This document shows, piece after piece, positions 17,665-29,809 of a DNA stretch of 64,000 bases. The DNA comes from Halomonas socia (GTDB lineage Bacteria > Pseudomonadota > Gammaproteobacteria > Pseudomonadales > Halomonadaceae). The stretch lies in NCBI RefSeq assembly GCF_010977575.1, contig NZ_CP048812.1, forward strand, positions 4,402,001-4,466,000, in the 5' to 3' direction. The position numbers were made by a program, and so were the translations under genes. The notes beneath the pieces were generated by a model. It ran no database searches, had not been told where the DNA came from, and was given only the letters and a program-made list of their open reading frames with translations. Within the stretch, counting starts at the first letter, position 1, and each line of letters starts with the position of its first letter.

Positions 17665-18711
17665 CTACACCACCGCCACACCGACATCCCGCCAGGCATC
17701 GCGGGTCGCCGTCCACTCGCGACTGCCCTGCCCGTAATGCCGTACGGCGTTATCCAATGTCAATTCAGCGAAGGCCATGAAGTCACTCTCAGGTCCGAGA
17801 CGCTCATCCAGCAAGGTGGCATACCACAGCGGGCCAGCGACATCCCAGGCATGGCCGCCCAGCGCCATGGCCAGGCGATGGAAGGCACGATTGGGAATCC
17901 CGGAGTTGATATGCACGCCACCGTTGTCATCCTCGGTCTCGACGAAATCACGCATATGCCCTGGCTGAGGGTCACGCCCCAGTAGCGGGTCATCATAGGC
18001 ACTGCCAGGGTCGGCCATGGAGCGCAGGGCGCGCCCCGCCACACGCTCGGTGAACAGCCCAGCACCGATCAGCCAGTCGGCTTCCTCGACACGCTGTCCC
18101 AGCCGGTACTGCTTGACCAGGCTGCCGAACACATCCGACAGCGATTCGTTGAGTGCGCCCGCCTGGTTGGCGTAGACCAGATCTGCCTCATGCTGGATCA
18201 CGCCATGGGTCAGCTCGTGGGCAATGATATCCAAGGCAATGGTGAAGCGATTGAACAGCTCACCGTCGCCATCGCCAAAGACCATCTGGGCACCATCCCA
18301 GAAGGCGTTCTCGTAGTCGCGGCCGAAATGTACCGTGGCCTGTAGCACCATCCCCCGGTCATCGATGGAGTGGCGCTGGTGCTTCTCCCAGAAATAGCGA
18401 TAGGTCGCTCCGAGGCCGTGATAGGCCTCGTCGATGGCCGCATCGCCACTATCGGCTTCGTCGCCCTCGCGCCTCACCAGACGCCCGGGCAGCTCTTGCT
18501 GCTGCTCGGCAGAATAAATGTAGCGCACCAACTGGCCACGCTGTGAACTCCCCTGCGGCAAGTGCGGCGCTCCCCGATGCGCCCGGAACTGCCTATCGGC
18601 AAGCAACGTATGCTGGGCACACTCACGCAATCGCTGGCTACCACCGGAAGCAATTCGTTCAAGCAGATAAGGCGGCACGAACGGCCGTGAAACTTGCTGG
18701 ATGTCGATCAT
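17665..18711 (-). CDS. Protealysin-like M4 metalloprotease precursor
   Basis: A 348-aa thermolysin-family zinc protease. The zinc motif HELTH is at 165-169, the third ligand lies in GALNESLSD (E189), and the proton-donor His is in GGVHINSGIPNRAFH (about 255). There is no signal peptide. Instead a short propeptide of roughly 40-55 residues contains PPYLLERI (13-20), the PPYL motif of protealysin-like precursors. These enzymes are stored inside the cell, self-process and are released by poorly known routes; Serratia protealysin cleaves actin. It is co-oriented with the downstream emfourin gene, suggesting a protease-inhibitor pair. Confidence 0.92.
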   Translation of the reverse strand: MIDIQQVSRPFVPPYLLERIASGGSQRLRECAQHTLLADRQFRAHRGAPHLPQGSSQRGQLVRYIYSAEQQQELPGRLVRREGDEADSGDAAIDEAYHGLGATYRYFWEKHQRHSIDDRGMVLQATVHFGRDYENAFWDGAQMVFGDGDGELFNRFTIALDIIAHELTHGVIQHEADLVYANQAGALNESLSDVFGSLVKQYRLGQRVEEADWLIGAGLFTERVAGRALRSMADPGSAYDDPLLGRDPQPGHMRDFVETEDDNGGVHINSGIPNRAFHRLAMALGGHAWDVAGPLWYATLLDERLGPESDFMAFAELTLDNAVRHYGQGSREWTATRDAWRDVGVAVV

Positions 18712-18804
18712 ACCTCACGTCCCAGTCGGTGCATGACGATTCCACATCGATGGGTTACCCAGCGATGTCTCTTCATGAGTCTCGCATTCTTCACGAAGGT
18801 TCCG

Positions 18805-19635
18805 TCATCGATCCCGCTGCTGTAGCAGGGCTTCCATGCGCGTGAGCTGGTCACGCAGCTCGCGCACGTCGCTGCGCAGGCCGTGGAGCTCGGCGGCCTC
18901 GCCCTCGCCGCTCTCGAGCTCCATCAGTGTGTTCTCCTTCTGCATCACGTCGAGCACGATGCCGATCATCATATTGAGGAAAATGAAGGCGTTGAGGAAG
19001 ATGAACGACAGGAAGTAGATCCAGCTGTAGCCGTAGTGCTCCATGGTCGGATAGAGCACTGCCGTGGCCCAGCTCTCGAAGGTCGCCACCTGAAACAGCG
19101 TCAGCATCGCCAGCGAGATATTGCCCCACAGGCTCTCGTCGACATCGTGGAACAGGAAACTGCCGATGGCGGCATAGATGTAGAAGATGATGAACATCAA
19201 CAGCGCCACATAGCCCATCCGTGGGATCGACTTGAACAGCGCCGAGACCAACATGCGCAGCTCGGGGATCATCGACACCAGGCGCAGCACGCGGAAGATC
19301 CGCAGCAGCCGTGCCAGCAGCACCATCTCCGAATCCTCCAGCGGGATCATGCTGGCGGTGACGATCAGGAAGTCGAAGATGTTCCAGCCTTTCTTGAAGA
19401 AGTCGCGCAGGCGCTTCTCGGCGGCCATGCGGATCAGAATCTCGACCAGGAAGAAACCGGTCACCGCCATATCGAAGACGCGCATCATCTGCTCGAAGCG
19501 GCTGGTCTCCTCGTAGGTCTTGGCCCCCACCAGCAGCGCCGAGATGATGATGATGGCGATGACGCAGGTCTCGAAAATCTTGTTGCTGCGCAGGCGCTCG
19601 AAGCGCGCCTGCCAGGTATCGAAGGGTTGATTCAT
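18805..19635 (-). CDS. Voltage-gated sodium channel of the BacNav (NaChBac) type
   Basis: A 276-aa six-helix ion channel subunit that should assemble as a homotetramer in the inner membrane. The S4 sensor LARLLRIFRVLRLVS has Arg at every third place (R109, R112, R115, R118). The pore selectivity filter reads TFESWAT (185-191), close to the NaChBac TLESWAS, which points to sodium rather than potassium. A C-terminal coiled coil (about 245-275) is typical. The ATG at 19635 (MNQPFD) is preferred over a longer in-frame start. In alkaliphilic Bacillus such channels support pH homeostasis and motility; the role here is unknown. Confidence 0.9.
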   Translation of the reverse strand: MNQPFDTWQARFERLRSNKIFETCVIAIIIISALLVGAKTYEETSRFEQMMRVFDMAVTGFFLVEILIRMAAEKRLRDFFKKGWNIFDFLIVTASMIPLEDSEMVLLARLLRIFRVLRLVSMIPELRMLVSALFKSIPRMGYVALLMFIIFYIYAAIGSFLFHDVDESLWGNISLAMLTLFQVATFESWATAVLYPTMEHYGYSWIYFLSFIFLNAFIFLNMMIGIVLDVMQKENTLMELESGEGEAAELHGLRSDVRELRDQLTRMEALLQQRDR

Positions 19636-19736
19636 GGGGTCATACCGGGGTCGCTCACTGACGCCAAAACGGCGCGCCATGGTAGCACATTCGCCGTTTC
19701 GCCACGCTAGCGCCCAGGCGGCGGATCAGCCTCGGG

Positions 19737-21446
19737 TCACCTAGTGGCCGGCCGTGCCACCACCAGCGCCTCGGGTTTGCCGAGCCTCGCCAACTGGGCA
19801 TCGCGCAGCACCTCGCCGAGTTCGCTGCCGGGCTGCACCGGTCGCGGAGTGAGCTGCACCTGGCGCAGCGCGCCATGGCGGTCGAGACGTTGCACCCAGC
19901 CCAGTTCGCCGCTGGCAAAGCGCGCCAGGCTGCCGATGGGAGTGATCCCGAAGCGGCGGATGTAGCGCTGCACCCACTCGCGGTCGAAGGCGTCAGGCTG
20001 GCCCAGCAGATGGCGATATATCTCGCTCGGGCTGCGCGCCGGGCGATCCGCCCGCGGCCGCCCCATGGCGTCGACCACGTCGACCACCGCCGCCATACGC
20101 GACAGCGACTCGAGCTGCTCGCCCCGGCGACCGGCAGGATAGCCGCTGCCGTCGAGGCGCTCATTGATGCCACCCACCACGGCGCTGCGAATTGCCGGCG
20201 ACAGCCAGCGACAGCCGTCGAGACGCGACTCCAGCAGCACGACGTGCTGATGCATCTGGCCGCGCTGGGCATCATCCAGGGCGGTCGCACGGCGCAATAC
20301 GTGACGCAGTGCTGACGGCAGCAGCGCCTTGCCCAAATCGTGCAGCAAGGCGCTGGCCACCAGCGCCTTGCACACATCGCGAGGCAGGCCCTGGGCCACG
20401 GCCAGGTCGGCCAGCCTCACCGCTACGCCGATACCGTGCTGAATCAGCAGCGGGTCGTCCACCAGGCAAACACTGGCAAACAGCAGCGCCTCGCGATCCT
20501 CTTCGAGCAGGCCCAGCAGCATATCGCTGTGCCGCGATAGCAGTCCGGCATCGACCTGCTGCCCCTCCATCAGCTGCAGCAGCTGGCCATCCAGGTAGGC
20601 GGCGACCTTGGCCAGCCGCCGCGCCATGGGCGTGGCGTAATCTGCACCGTGATTGCGAACAGGCACGGCCGCCGGCGCATTCTCGTCAGCGGCGAACAAC
20701 GCCGAGGGCGACAGGTCGCGGTTGCCCTCCAGCGTATTGCGCGCCCCCTCCCGCTCGATTTCGCGCACGAAGTACCATAGCCGACGCTCGGCCTCGGCGC
20801 TCACCTCGGCAAACTCGCAGCCCAGCCGCACCTGCTGCTCGCCGTCGGCTTGAATGTGCCGCACGAAAGCGCTGATGGTGAGCTGATGCCGGTTGGGGAA
20901 ACTCAGTGTCAGCGACTCGACGTGCTGCCCAGGCCGCAAGCGCACCGCAGCGCTCATCGGGACTTCAAGCAGGCAGCCTCCCAAAGACAGGTTACTCAGC
21001 TGTCCAGCCAGCTCCACGCGGTCCTGGCCATCGTCAAAACACAGCGTAGCGGCAACCAACATGCCCGGCCGTAGCTCGGCGCGAAATACCTCCCGGCGAT
21101 GCATGACCCACAGCTGCTCGGGGTAGTCGCAGCGAAACTGCAACCGCCCGGGGGTCTCTACCCAGCCCTGGAACACCAGCGGCGGCGTGGTCAGCATCGC
21201 CCCGCGGGCCTGGCCCATCAGCCGCAGTGGTTTGTTACCGCCGATCTCGCCGGCGATCTCGCGCACCGCACTGATATCGATCAGCAGCGAGCTCCCCTCT
21301 TCCACCGCCATCAGCAGCGCCGGAATGGGTTCCCCGGCCGGCTCACCGAAGGCCAGCGAGGCACCGCCGGGCTCACTGAGCCCATCCAGCAAGGCATTGA
21401 TTTCACCAGTATTATCGACCACCAAGTGGCTGTCGCTAGGCTCCAT
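19737..21446 (-). CDS. YcgR/PilZ domain protein fused to an HD-GYP-like domain
   Basis: A 569-aa cytoplasmic protein with an unusual pairing. Residues about 20-115 resemble a YcgR N-domain. A PilZ domain follows with the cyclic-di-GMP motifs RREVFR (117-122) and NLSLGG (152-157). Residues 330-500 form an HD-GYP-like domain: HD at 369-370 (LLHDLGK) and DGSGYP at 432-437. However, the conserved HHE is replaced by INE (427-429), so some metal ligands are missing and phosphodiesterase activity is doubtful. It may be a cyclic-di-GMP sensor whose HD part binds ligand or partner. It is monocistronic between the ion channel and the TIGR02647 gene. Confidence 0.82.
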   Translation of the reverse strand: MEPSDSHLVVDNTGEINALLDGLSEPGGASLAFGEPAGEPIPALLMAVEEGSSLLIDISAVREIAGEIGGNKPLRLMGQARGAMLTTPPLVFQGWVETPGRLQFRCDYPEQLWVMHRREVFRAELRPGMLVAATLCFDDGQDRVELAGQLSNLSLGGCLLEVPMSAAVRLRPGQHVESLTLSFPNRHQLTISAFVRHIQADGEQQVRLGCEFAEVSAEAERRLWYFVREIEREGARNTLEGNRDLSPSALFAADENAPAAVPVRNHGADYATPMARRLAKVAAYLDGQLLQLMEGQQVDAGLLSRHSDMLLGLLEEDREALLFASVCLVDDPLLIQHGIGVAVRLADLAVAQGLPRDVCKALVASALLHDLGKALLPSALRHVLRRATALDDAQRGQMHQHVVLLESRLDGCRWLSPAIRSAVVGGINERLDGSGYPAGRRGEQLESLSRMAAVVDVVDAMGRPRADRPARSPSEIYRHLLGQPDAFDREWVQRYIRRFGITPIGSLARFASGELGWVQRLDRHGALRQVQLTPRPVQPGSELGEVLRDAQLARLGKPEALVVARPATR

Positions 21447-21556
21447 GCGGGCTCTCGTCTGTCATCCTGCGGATATCGCCAACGCTGCGGCGCCGGCACG
21501 ATACAGGTGTATCGGCCGGCGCCGTGGTTACTTTAGGGTTACATGCCGAACAGCTA

Positions 21557-21805
21557 TCAGCCTACCATGATGGGACCATTGAGGATGGTCAGCAGATCCT
21601 GGGCGTGGTGGGCCGCATCGTGGCCCAGGGTGGTCAGGTAGCCACCGTCTTCCTGGGTCACCAGCCCCTTCTCGTAGAGCCGCCGGGTGGCGGCGATGGC
21701 CTCGGCTTCGGCACTCGAGTGCACCTTGATCCCCTCCTGGGTGGTGGCAAGGTTGAACAGGCGTAGAATCTTCAGCTCTTCGAGCAGCTCGGCTGTGTAG
21801 GTCAT
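21557..21805 (-). CDS. TIGR02647 family protein
   Basis: An 82-aa cytoplasmic protein starting MTYTAELLEELKILRLFNLA and containing TQEGIKVHSSAE and LYEKGLVTQEDGGYLTTLG, a layout matching the TIGR02647 family of Pseudomonas and relatives. The second half looks like a small winged helix. Function is unknown. It stands downstream of serB on the same strand with a 58-bp gap, and may be cotranscribed with it. Confidence 0.82.
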   Translation of the reverse strand: MTYTAELLEELKILRLFNLATTQEGIKVHSSAEAEAIAATRRLYEKGLVTQEDGGYLTTLGHDAAHHAQDLLTILNGPIMVG

Positions 21806-21863
21806 GGCGGCCTCGTGTTGTGATTGTCGTCCACCGGTGCAGACGTGCGCTGGGCGTTATCAC

Positions 21864-23093
21864 TTAGGAGTGTCCGTCTTCCAGGTCGATCTGTCGATAG
21901 CCGATCAGGTAGAGCACCGCATCCAGCCCCAGTGTCGAGATCGACTGGCGCGCCTGGCTGCGCACCAGCGGCTTGGCGCGAAAGGCAATGCCCAGCCCGG
22001 CGGCGGCCAGCATCTTGAGATCGTTGGCCCCGTCGCCGACGGCAATGGTCTGCTCCATGGCGAGCCCCTCGCGGGCAGCGATCTCACGCAGCAGCTCGGC
22101 CTTGCGGTCGGCGTCGAGGATCGGCTCGCGTACCTCGCCGGTGACCTTGCCGTCCTCGATCACCAGCTGGTTGGCATGCACCTCGTCAAAGCCCAACCGC
22201 TGCTGCAGGTAGTCGGCAAAGTAGGTGAAGCCGCCGGAAAGGATCGCGGTGCGGTAGCCGAGGCGTTTGAGCTGGGCCATCAGGCGCTCGACGCCGTCCA
22301 TCAGCGGCAGCTCGGCGGCGATCTCAGCGAGCACCGATTCATCCAGCCCCTTGAGCTTGGCCATGCGCTGGCGGAAGCTCTGCTGGAAGTCGAGCTCGCC
22401 ACGCATGGCCCGCTCGGTGACTTCGGCGACCTCGTCGCCGACGCCGTGGCGGCGGGCGAGCTCGTCGATCACCTCGGTCTGGATCAGCGTCGAGTCCATG
22501 TCGAAGCACACCAGACGACGATGGCGGCGCCAGATCGAGTCCTCCTGAATGGCGATATCGACCCCGTGCATGGCGCCCAGTGCCAGCGCCTTCTCGCGCA
22601 GGGCGTCGAGGTCGACCTCCTCGCCACGCAGCCAGCACTCCACGCAGGCGCCCTGAATGCTGTCACGCTCGCGGGGCACGCCGCCGTCCAGCGGCTCGCG
22701 GCCGGAGAGGCGGTGGATCAGCTCGACGGCCAAGCCATGTTCCGCCGTTAGCGCGCCTACCTCGGCGAGAATCCCCGCCGGCAGGTGCGGCGCCAGCAGC
22801 GTCAGGATCAGCCGTGGCTGGCTGGCCTCGCTGCTCCAGCGCTGATAGTCCTCGGCCGACACCTGGATGGCCTGGACATCGAGACCGAGTGCCGCGCCGC
22901 TCTCGGCCAGCAGCGCCTCGAGATCCTCATCGCGCTCGATGCCGACCAGCGCCTCCAGCGACAGAATCCCGAAGGTCACGCTCTGGTTGATATCGAGCAG
23001 CCGTGCGCCACCCTTGGCCAGCGCCTTGCCGAGACCGGCCAACTGGCCGGGACGCGCCGCGCCGGTGGCGCGAATCAAGAGTCGTCGAGTCAT
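21864..23093 (-). CDS. serB: Phosphoserine phosphatase with N-terminal ACT-like region
   Basis: SerB hydrolyses O-phospho-L-serine to serine, the last step of serine synthesis. The 409-aa protein has a regulatory N-terminal half of ACT type (residues 1-180) and a HAD phosphatase domain with [16 protein letters not shown] (nucleophile Asp near 197), [13 protein letters not shown] (motif II) and [11 protein letters not shown] (motif IV). The start codon overlaps the parC stop (ATGA), so it is translationally coupled to parC. The long ACT-containing form is the usual one in Pseudomonas and Halomonas. Confidence 0.95.
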   Translation of the reverse strand: MTRRLLIRATGAARPGQLAGLGKALAKGGARLLDINQSVTFGILSLEALVGIERDEDLEALLAESGAALGLDVQAIQVSAEDYQRWSSEASQPRLILTLLAPHLPAGILAEVGALTAEHGLAVELIHRLSGREPLDGGVPRERDSIQGACVECWLRGEEVDLDALREKALALGAMHGVDIAIQEDSIWRRHRRLVCFDMDSTLIQTEVIDELARRHGVGDEVAEVTERAMRGELDFQQSFRQRMAKLKGLDESVLAEIAAELPLMDGVERLMAQLKRLGYRTAILSGGFTYFADYLQQRLGFDEVHANQLVIEDGKVTGEVREPILDADRKAELLREIAAREGLAMEQTIAVGDGANDLKMLAAAGLGIAFRAKPLVRSQARQSISTLGLDAVLYLIGYRQIDLEDGHS

Positions 23094-25342
23094 GCCGAGA
23101 CCTCCAGGGCATCGACCTTCTGGAAGCCGCGCGGCAGCTTGCTGCCACGCCGGCCACGTTCGCCGCGATAGTAGGCCAGGTCGTCGAGTTTGAGGGTCAG
23201 CTTGCGCTTGCCGGCATGAATCACCAGCGCATCGCCAGCGCCGAGCACCACCAGGTCGCGCACGAACTCCTCGCGTCGCGCAGCGCGCGAGCCGGGAATG
23301 TCGATCATCTTGTTGCCCTTGCCCTTGGCCATCTGCGGCAGGCTGTCGAGGTCGAACACCAGCAGCCGGCCTTCGTTGGACACCGCTGCCACCAGGCAGC
23401 CTTCGGTGGCCGGCAGCACCCGCGGCGGCAGCACGTTGCAGCCCTTGGGCAGGCTGAGTACGGCCTTCCCGGCCTTGTTCTTGCCGGTGAGGTCCTCTAG
23501 GCAGGCAATGAATCCGTAGCCACCGTCGGAGGCCAGCAGGTAGCGCGTGTCGGGCGGCGCCAGCATCAGGCCTGCCATATGCGCCCCGGCCACCACGTTG
23601 ACCCGGCCGGTGACCGGCTCACCCTGGCTGCGGGCGCTGGGCAGATTGTGGGCGGCCAGGGTGTAGGCACGCCCGGTATCGTCGAGCAGCACCAGCGGCT
23701 GATTGGTCTTGCCGCGGGCCGCCAGCGCGAAGCGATCGCCAGACTTGTAGGAGAGCCCCTCGGGTTCGATATCATGGCCGCGGGCCGCTCGGATCCAGCC
23801 CTTCTCGGAGAGCACCACGGTGATCGGGTCAGCGCCCAGCAGCTCGACTTCGGAGAGCGCCTTGGCGTCCTTGCGCTCGACCAGCGGCGCGCGCCGCGCA
23901 TCGCCGTGCTCGCGCCCCGCCTCGCGAATCTCCTCCTCGATCAGGTCGGTCAGGGCGGCATCGTTGCCGAGCAGTTCCTGCAGACGGTCGCGCTCGGCCA
24001 GCAGCTCGTCCTGCTCGCCGCGGATCTTGAACTCTTCGAGCTTGGCCAGATGGCGCAGCCGCAGCTCGAGGATCGCCTCGGCCTGGCGGTCGCTGAGCCC
24101 GAAGGCTTCCATCAGCGCCGGCTTGGGAGCGTCCTCCTCGCGGATGATGCGGATCACCTCGTCGATATTGAGGTAGGCGACGAGCAGACCCTCGAGGAGG
24201 TGCAGGCGATCCTCGACCTTGCCCAGGCGGTGCTCGAGGCGGCGACGCACCGTGCTACGCCGGAAGCGCAGCCACTCGCCAAGCAGCACGGGCAGCGCCA
24301 GCACCCGCGGGCGGCCGTCGAGGCCGATCACGTTCATGTTGACGCGAATGTTCTTCTCGAGGTCGGTGGTGGCAAACAGGTGCGCCATCAGCGACTCGAT
24401 GTCGACCCGGTTGGAACGCGGCTCGATCACCAGCCGGGTCGGCTCCTCGTGGGTCGACTCGTCGCGCAGGTCAGCGACCATCGGCAGTTTCTTGGCCTGC
24501 ATCTGAGCGGCGATCTGCTCCAGCACCTTGGAACCGCTGACCTGGTAGGGCAGCGCGGTGATCACGATGCTGCTCTCTTCCATCACATAGCGGGCGCGCA
24601 GCTTGACCGAGCCGCGGCCGCTCTCGTAGAGCTTGGCCAGGTCGTCGCGGGGTGTGATGATCTCCGCCGCCGAGGGGAAGTCCGGCGCCGGCAGATACTG
24701 CATCAGCTCGGCCGTGGTGGCCTCGGGGTGGCGCAGCAGGTGGCAGGTGGCCTCGACCACCTCACTCACGTTGTGCGGTGGAATGTCGGTGGCCATGCCC
24801 ACCGCAATGCCGGTACCGCCGTTGAGCAGCACGTGGGGCAGGCGCGCGGGGAGCACCACCGGCTCGTTCATGGTGCCGTCGAAGTTGGGCGTCCAGTCGA
24901 CGGTGCCCTGGCCAAGCTCGGCGAGCAGCACCTCGGCGAATTTCGATAGCCGCGCCTCGGTGTAGCGCATGGCGGCGAACGACTTGGGGTCGTCGGGGCT
25001 ACCCCAGTTGCCCTGGCCGTCGACCAGCGGGTAACGATAGCTGAACGACTGGGCCATCAGCACCATCGCTTCGTAGCAGGCGCTGTCGCCGTGGGGGTGG
25101 AACTTGCCGAGCACGTCGCCGACGGTACGCGCCGACTTCTTGTACTTGGCACTGGCGTTGAGCGAAAGCTCGCGCATGGCGTAGATGATGCGCCGCTGTA
25201 CGGGTTTCATGCCGTCGCCGATATGCGGCAAGGCGCGGTCGAGAATCACGTACATCGAGTAGTCGAGGTAGGCTTTCTCGGTATATTCGCGCAGCGAGAG
25301 ACGTTCGATGTCGCCCTCCGCTACCTGGATATCCATGGTCAT
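23090..25342 (-). CDS. parC: DNA topoisomerase IV subunit A
   Basis: ParC is the DNA-cleaving subunit of topoisomerase IV, which unlinks daughter chromosomes. The protein is 750 aa. The catalytic Tyr is in [10 protein letters not shown] (Y127). The quinolone-resistance region [12 protein letters not shown] has Ser87 and Glu91, corresponding to the sensitive S80/E84 of E. coli. The C-terminal beta-pinwheel carries GyrA-box-like blades. Start is the ATG at 25342 or, two codons on, 25336. It follows parE on the same strand after a 113-bp gap and overlaps serB by 4 bp. Confidence 0.97.
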   Translation of the reverse strand: MTMDIQVAEGDIERLSLREYTEKAYLDYSMYVILDRALPHIGDGMKPVQRRIIYAMRELSLNASAKYKKSARTVGDVLGKFHPHGDSACYEAMVLMAQSFSYRYPLVDGQGNWGSPDDPKSFAAMRYTEARLSKFAEVLLAELGQGTVDWTPNFDGTMNEPVVLPARLPHVLLNGGTGIAVGMATDIPPHNVSEVVEATCHLLRHPEATTAELMQYLPAPDFPSAAEIITPRDDLAKLYESGRGSVKLRARYVMEESSIVITALPYQVSGSKVLEQIAAQMQAKKLPMVADLRDESTHEEPTRLVIEPRSNRVDIESLMAHLFATTDLEKNIRVNMNVIGLDGRPRVLALPVLLGEWLRFRRSTVRRRLEHRLGKVEDRLHLLEGLLVAYLNIDEVIRIIREEDAPKPALMEAFGLSDRQAEAILELRLRHLAKLEEFKIRGEQDELLAERDRLQELLGNDAALTDLIEEEIREAGREHGDARRAPLVERKDAKALSEVELLGADPITVVLSEKGWIRAARGHDIEPEGLSYKSGDRFALAARGKTNQPLVLLDDTGRAYTLAAHNLPSARSQGEPVTGRVNVVAGAHMAGLMLAPPDTRYLLASDGGYGFIACLEDLTGKNKAGKAVLSLPKGCNVLPPRVLPATEGCLVAAVSNEGRLLVFDLDSLPQMAKGKGNKMIDIPGSRAARREEFVRDLVVLGAGDALVIHAGKRKLTLKLDDLAYYRGERGRRGSKLPRGFQKVDALEVSA

Positions 25343-25455
25343 GGGTTCTGGGCCCTATCTGCCATCATGGAAAGTTCGCGGGGTGTGCCCACACTCAGTG
25401 TTCTGGAAGAGCCACGGGCCGCGGGCTTCGGGCTGCGAACCCCACGGCTCGTAGC

Positions 25456-27348
<1,893 letters not shown>

Positions 27349-27972
27349 CTATGAGTTGTCGTCGTTCAGGCGGTGTCCGCCGTGGGCGAACAGTGCCGGC
27401 AGAAAATCGGCCAGCGCGCTGAAGCCGTGATCGCCCCCCGGCTGCAGTATCATCGCCGCGCCGTGATAGGCGGCGGCCGCATCGCGCGGATCCAGCGTCT
27501 CGTCGGCAGTACCCAGCAGCACCAGGTAGCGGCGCGGGTCGAGCCGCGCCGGCGTCAGCCCGGCCAGCTCGTCGCGGTGCGCGCCCTCGATGCTGAAGCG
27601 CTCGCCGGTGTAGTCGTTGACGAAGGCCTCGCCCAGCCAGCTCGCCACCAGCCCGGCCGGACGTACCGCCGGGTTGATCAGCACGCCACGCAGATCATGC
27701 CGCTCGGCCAGGCAACTGGCCAGGAAACCGCCCATCGAACTGCCCACCAGCAGCGGCCGCGGGCCAAGCGTCGCGAGCAGCGACTCGGCCAGCGCCAAGG
27801 CCTGGTTGGGGCGATGCGGCAGCTGCGGCGTAGCGCAGGGTAGCGGCCCAGCGTCGAGCGCATCACAGCCACTCGCCACCAGTCTCGCCTTGGGCGAGTC
27901 GCTGCCGCTGTTGAAGCCGTGCAGGTAGAGTACGCCTGTCGCCGCCGGTATGGCAGCGGGAGCCGTCAGCAT
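27349..27972 (-). CDS. yqiA: YqiA-family alpha/beta-hydrolase esterase
   Basis: A 207-aa alpha/beta hydrolase of the YqiA/UPF0227 type. It has LYLHGFNSG near the N-terminus, the nucleophile elbow VGSSMGGFLA, and a C-terminal catalytic His in GGDHGFS. E. coli YqiA is an esterase with preference for short acyl chains; the natural substrate is unknown. The ATG at 27972 is chosen because AGGAGT lies 7 bp upstream, rather than an in-frame TTG 18 bp earlier. It precedes parE in the same transcription unit. Confidence 0.88.
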   Translation of the reverse strand: MLTAPAAIPAATGVLYLHGFNSGSDSPKARLVASGCDALDAGPLPCATPQLPHRPNQALALAESLLATLGPRPLLVGSSMGGFLASCLAERHDLRGVLINPAVRPAGLVASWLGEAFVNDYTGERFSIEGAHRDELAGLTPARLDPRRYLVLLGTADETLDPRDAAAAYHGAAMILQPGGDHGFSALADFLPALFAHGGHRLNDDNS

Positions 27973-28000
27973 AGCGCAACTCCTGTACAAATCAACAGCA

Positions 28001-29704
28001 TCATGATCCAGCCTTGCGCTCCGCCGCCCACAGCGCCTCGATCAGCCCGCGGCTGGAATCGTCCATGCGCTCGAGGCCCGCATGGCTCGACAGGATCTGC
28101 TCGGTCTCGCCGGCGATCTGCTTGCCGAGCTCCACGCCCCACTGGTCGAAGGGGTTGATACCCCAGATCGTCGCCTGGACGAAGACCTTGTGCTCGTAGA
28201 GGGCGATCAGCGCCCCCAGGGTGGCCGGCGACAGCCGCTCGAGCAGCAGAGTGGTCGACGGCTGGTTGCCGCGATAGCGCTTGTGGCTGGGCCGCGGGCC
28301 GTCCTCGTCGATGGCGTCGTCGCCCAACATCAGCAGCCGCGACTGGGCGAAGCAGTTGGCCAGGGTCAGGCGGTGCTGGCCCTTGAGATGGGCTCGGGTG
28401 GCGTCGTCCTCGACTCGATCGTAGCGGCGCATCGGTGCGATGAAGTCGCACTCCACCGGCTGGGTACCCTGGTGCAGCAGCTGGTAGAAGGCATGCTGGG
28501 CGTTGGGCCCCAGCTGGCCCCACAGCACCGGGCAGGTGGAATAGGGCGTGACCTGGCCGTCATTGGTCACCGACTTGCCGTTGGACTCCATCTCCAGCTG
28601 CTCGAGATAGGCGGCGAAGTACTCCAGGCGGCCGTCGTAGGGCAGGATCGAGTGGGCGCGGATATCCAGGAAATTGACGTTCCAGATCCCCGCCAGCCCC
28701 AGCAGCACCGGCAGGTTGTCTTCCAGCGGCGCCTCGCGGAAATGCCGATCCATGGCGTGGGCGCCATCCAGCAGTGCGCGGAAATTGTCCATGCCCACCA
28801 CCAGCGCGATGGGCAGGCCGATCGCCCCCCACAGCGAGTAGCGTCCGCCGACCCACTCCCAGAACTCCAGCTGGTTGGCCGCGGCGATCCCCCATTCCCC
28901 CATCTTCTCGGGGCTCGCCGAGACGCCAATGAAGTGCTGGCGCATCACCAGCGCGCGGTCGATCTCGGCCGCCCCGCCGTTGCCGGCATCGTGGCGGCTG
29001 CATACCAGCCGGGCATACAGCCAGTCGCGGGCGGTACGCGCGTTGGACAGCGTATCGATGGTGGTAAACGACTTCGACGACAGCACAAACAGCGTGGTCT
29101 CGGGGTTGAGCCGCGACAGGTAGTCGGCGAGCTGGGAGCCGTCCATGGTCGAGGCGAAGTGCACCTGCACCTCGTGCACGCCCTCGGGGCGGTAGTCGGC
29201 CAAGGCATGAGTGACCATCAGCGGGCCGAGGTCGGAGCCGCCAACGCCGAGATTGACCACGTCGCTGATCGCCTTGCCGGTGGCACCGCGCCACTGGCCG
29301 GCATGCAGCTTGTCGACCATGCGCTGCATCTGCGCCAGGGTGGCGTGCACCGCCGGCACCAGATCCTCGCCCTCGACCTCGAGGCGCGCGGACGCCGGCA
29401 GGCGCAGCGCGGTGTGCAGCGCCGGGCGATCCTCGGAGCGGTTGACGCGCTCGCCGTCGAGCAGCCGGGTAATCGCTTGGGGTACCTCGGCCTCGCGGGC
29501 CAGCGCCAGCAGCAGCGCGTGGGTCTCGTCATTCCAGCGCTGCTTGGAAAGGTCCAGGGTCAGCCCCGCAGCCTCGCGACTGAAGCGCGTAAAGCGCCCC
29601 TGAGTGGCAAACAGCTCGCGCAGATGCACGTCACGCACCTGGCCAGCGTGGCGCTCCAGCGCCTGCCAGGCACCGCTCTGATCGATGCGATCTCCCTGAT
29701 TCAT
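28001..29704 (-). CDS. pgi: Glucose-6-phosphate isomerase
   Basis: Pgi interconverts glucose 6-phosphate and fructose 6-phosphate. The 567-aa protein contains VNLGVGGSDLGP, SSKSFTTIDTL and the PGI signature VGGRYSLWGAIGLPIAL, plus HSILPYDGRL and, near the end, FDQWGVELGKQIA, with catalytic Lys and Glu in their usual places. The ATG at 29704 (MNQGDRIDQSG) fits; the open frame upstream is antisense to cmoA. It is divergent from cmoA over 105 bp. It is 28 bp upstream of yqiA on the same strand and may be its cotranscription partner. Confidence 0.97.
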   Translation of the reverse strand: MNQGDRIDQSGAWQALERHAGQVRDVHLRELFATQGRFTRFSREAAGLTLDLSKQRWNDETHALLLALAREAEVPQAITRLLDGERVNRSEDRPALHTALRLPASARLEVEGEDLVPAVHATLAQMQRMVDKLHAGQWRGATGKAISDVVNLGVGGSDLGPLMVTHALADYRPEGVHEVQVHFASTMDGSQLADYLSRLNPETTLFVLSSKSFTTIDTLSNARTARDWLYARLVCSRHDAGNGGAAEIDRALVMRQHFIGVSASPEKMGEWGIAAANQLEFWEWVGGRYSLWGAIGLPIALVVGMDNFRALLDGAHAMDRHFREAPLEDNLPVLLGLAGIWNVNFLDIRAHSILPYDGRLEYFAAYLEQLEMESNGKSVTNDGQVTPYSTCPVLWGQLGPNAQHAFYQLLHQGTQPVECDFIAPMRRYDRVEDDATRAHLKGQHRLTLANCFAQSRLLMLGDDAIDEDGPRPSHKRYRGNQPSTTLLLERLSPATLGALIALYEHKVFVQATIWGINPFDQWGVELGKQIAGETEQILSSHAGLERMDDSSRGLIEALWAAERKAGS

Positions 29705-29809
29705 CGTCTCTCTCCCTGATCGGTGCCGCGCACCGCGCCGTGGATTCGTGCAGCCTGGCGTCGCGACGCGTAAAATGCTCGAACCTTGGTCCGGACCCGC
29801 AGCAACGCC

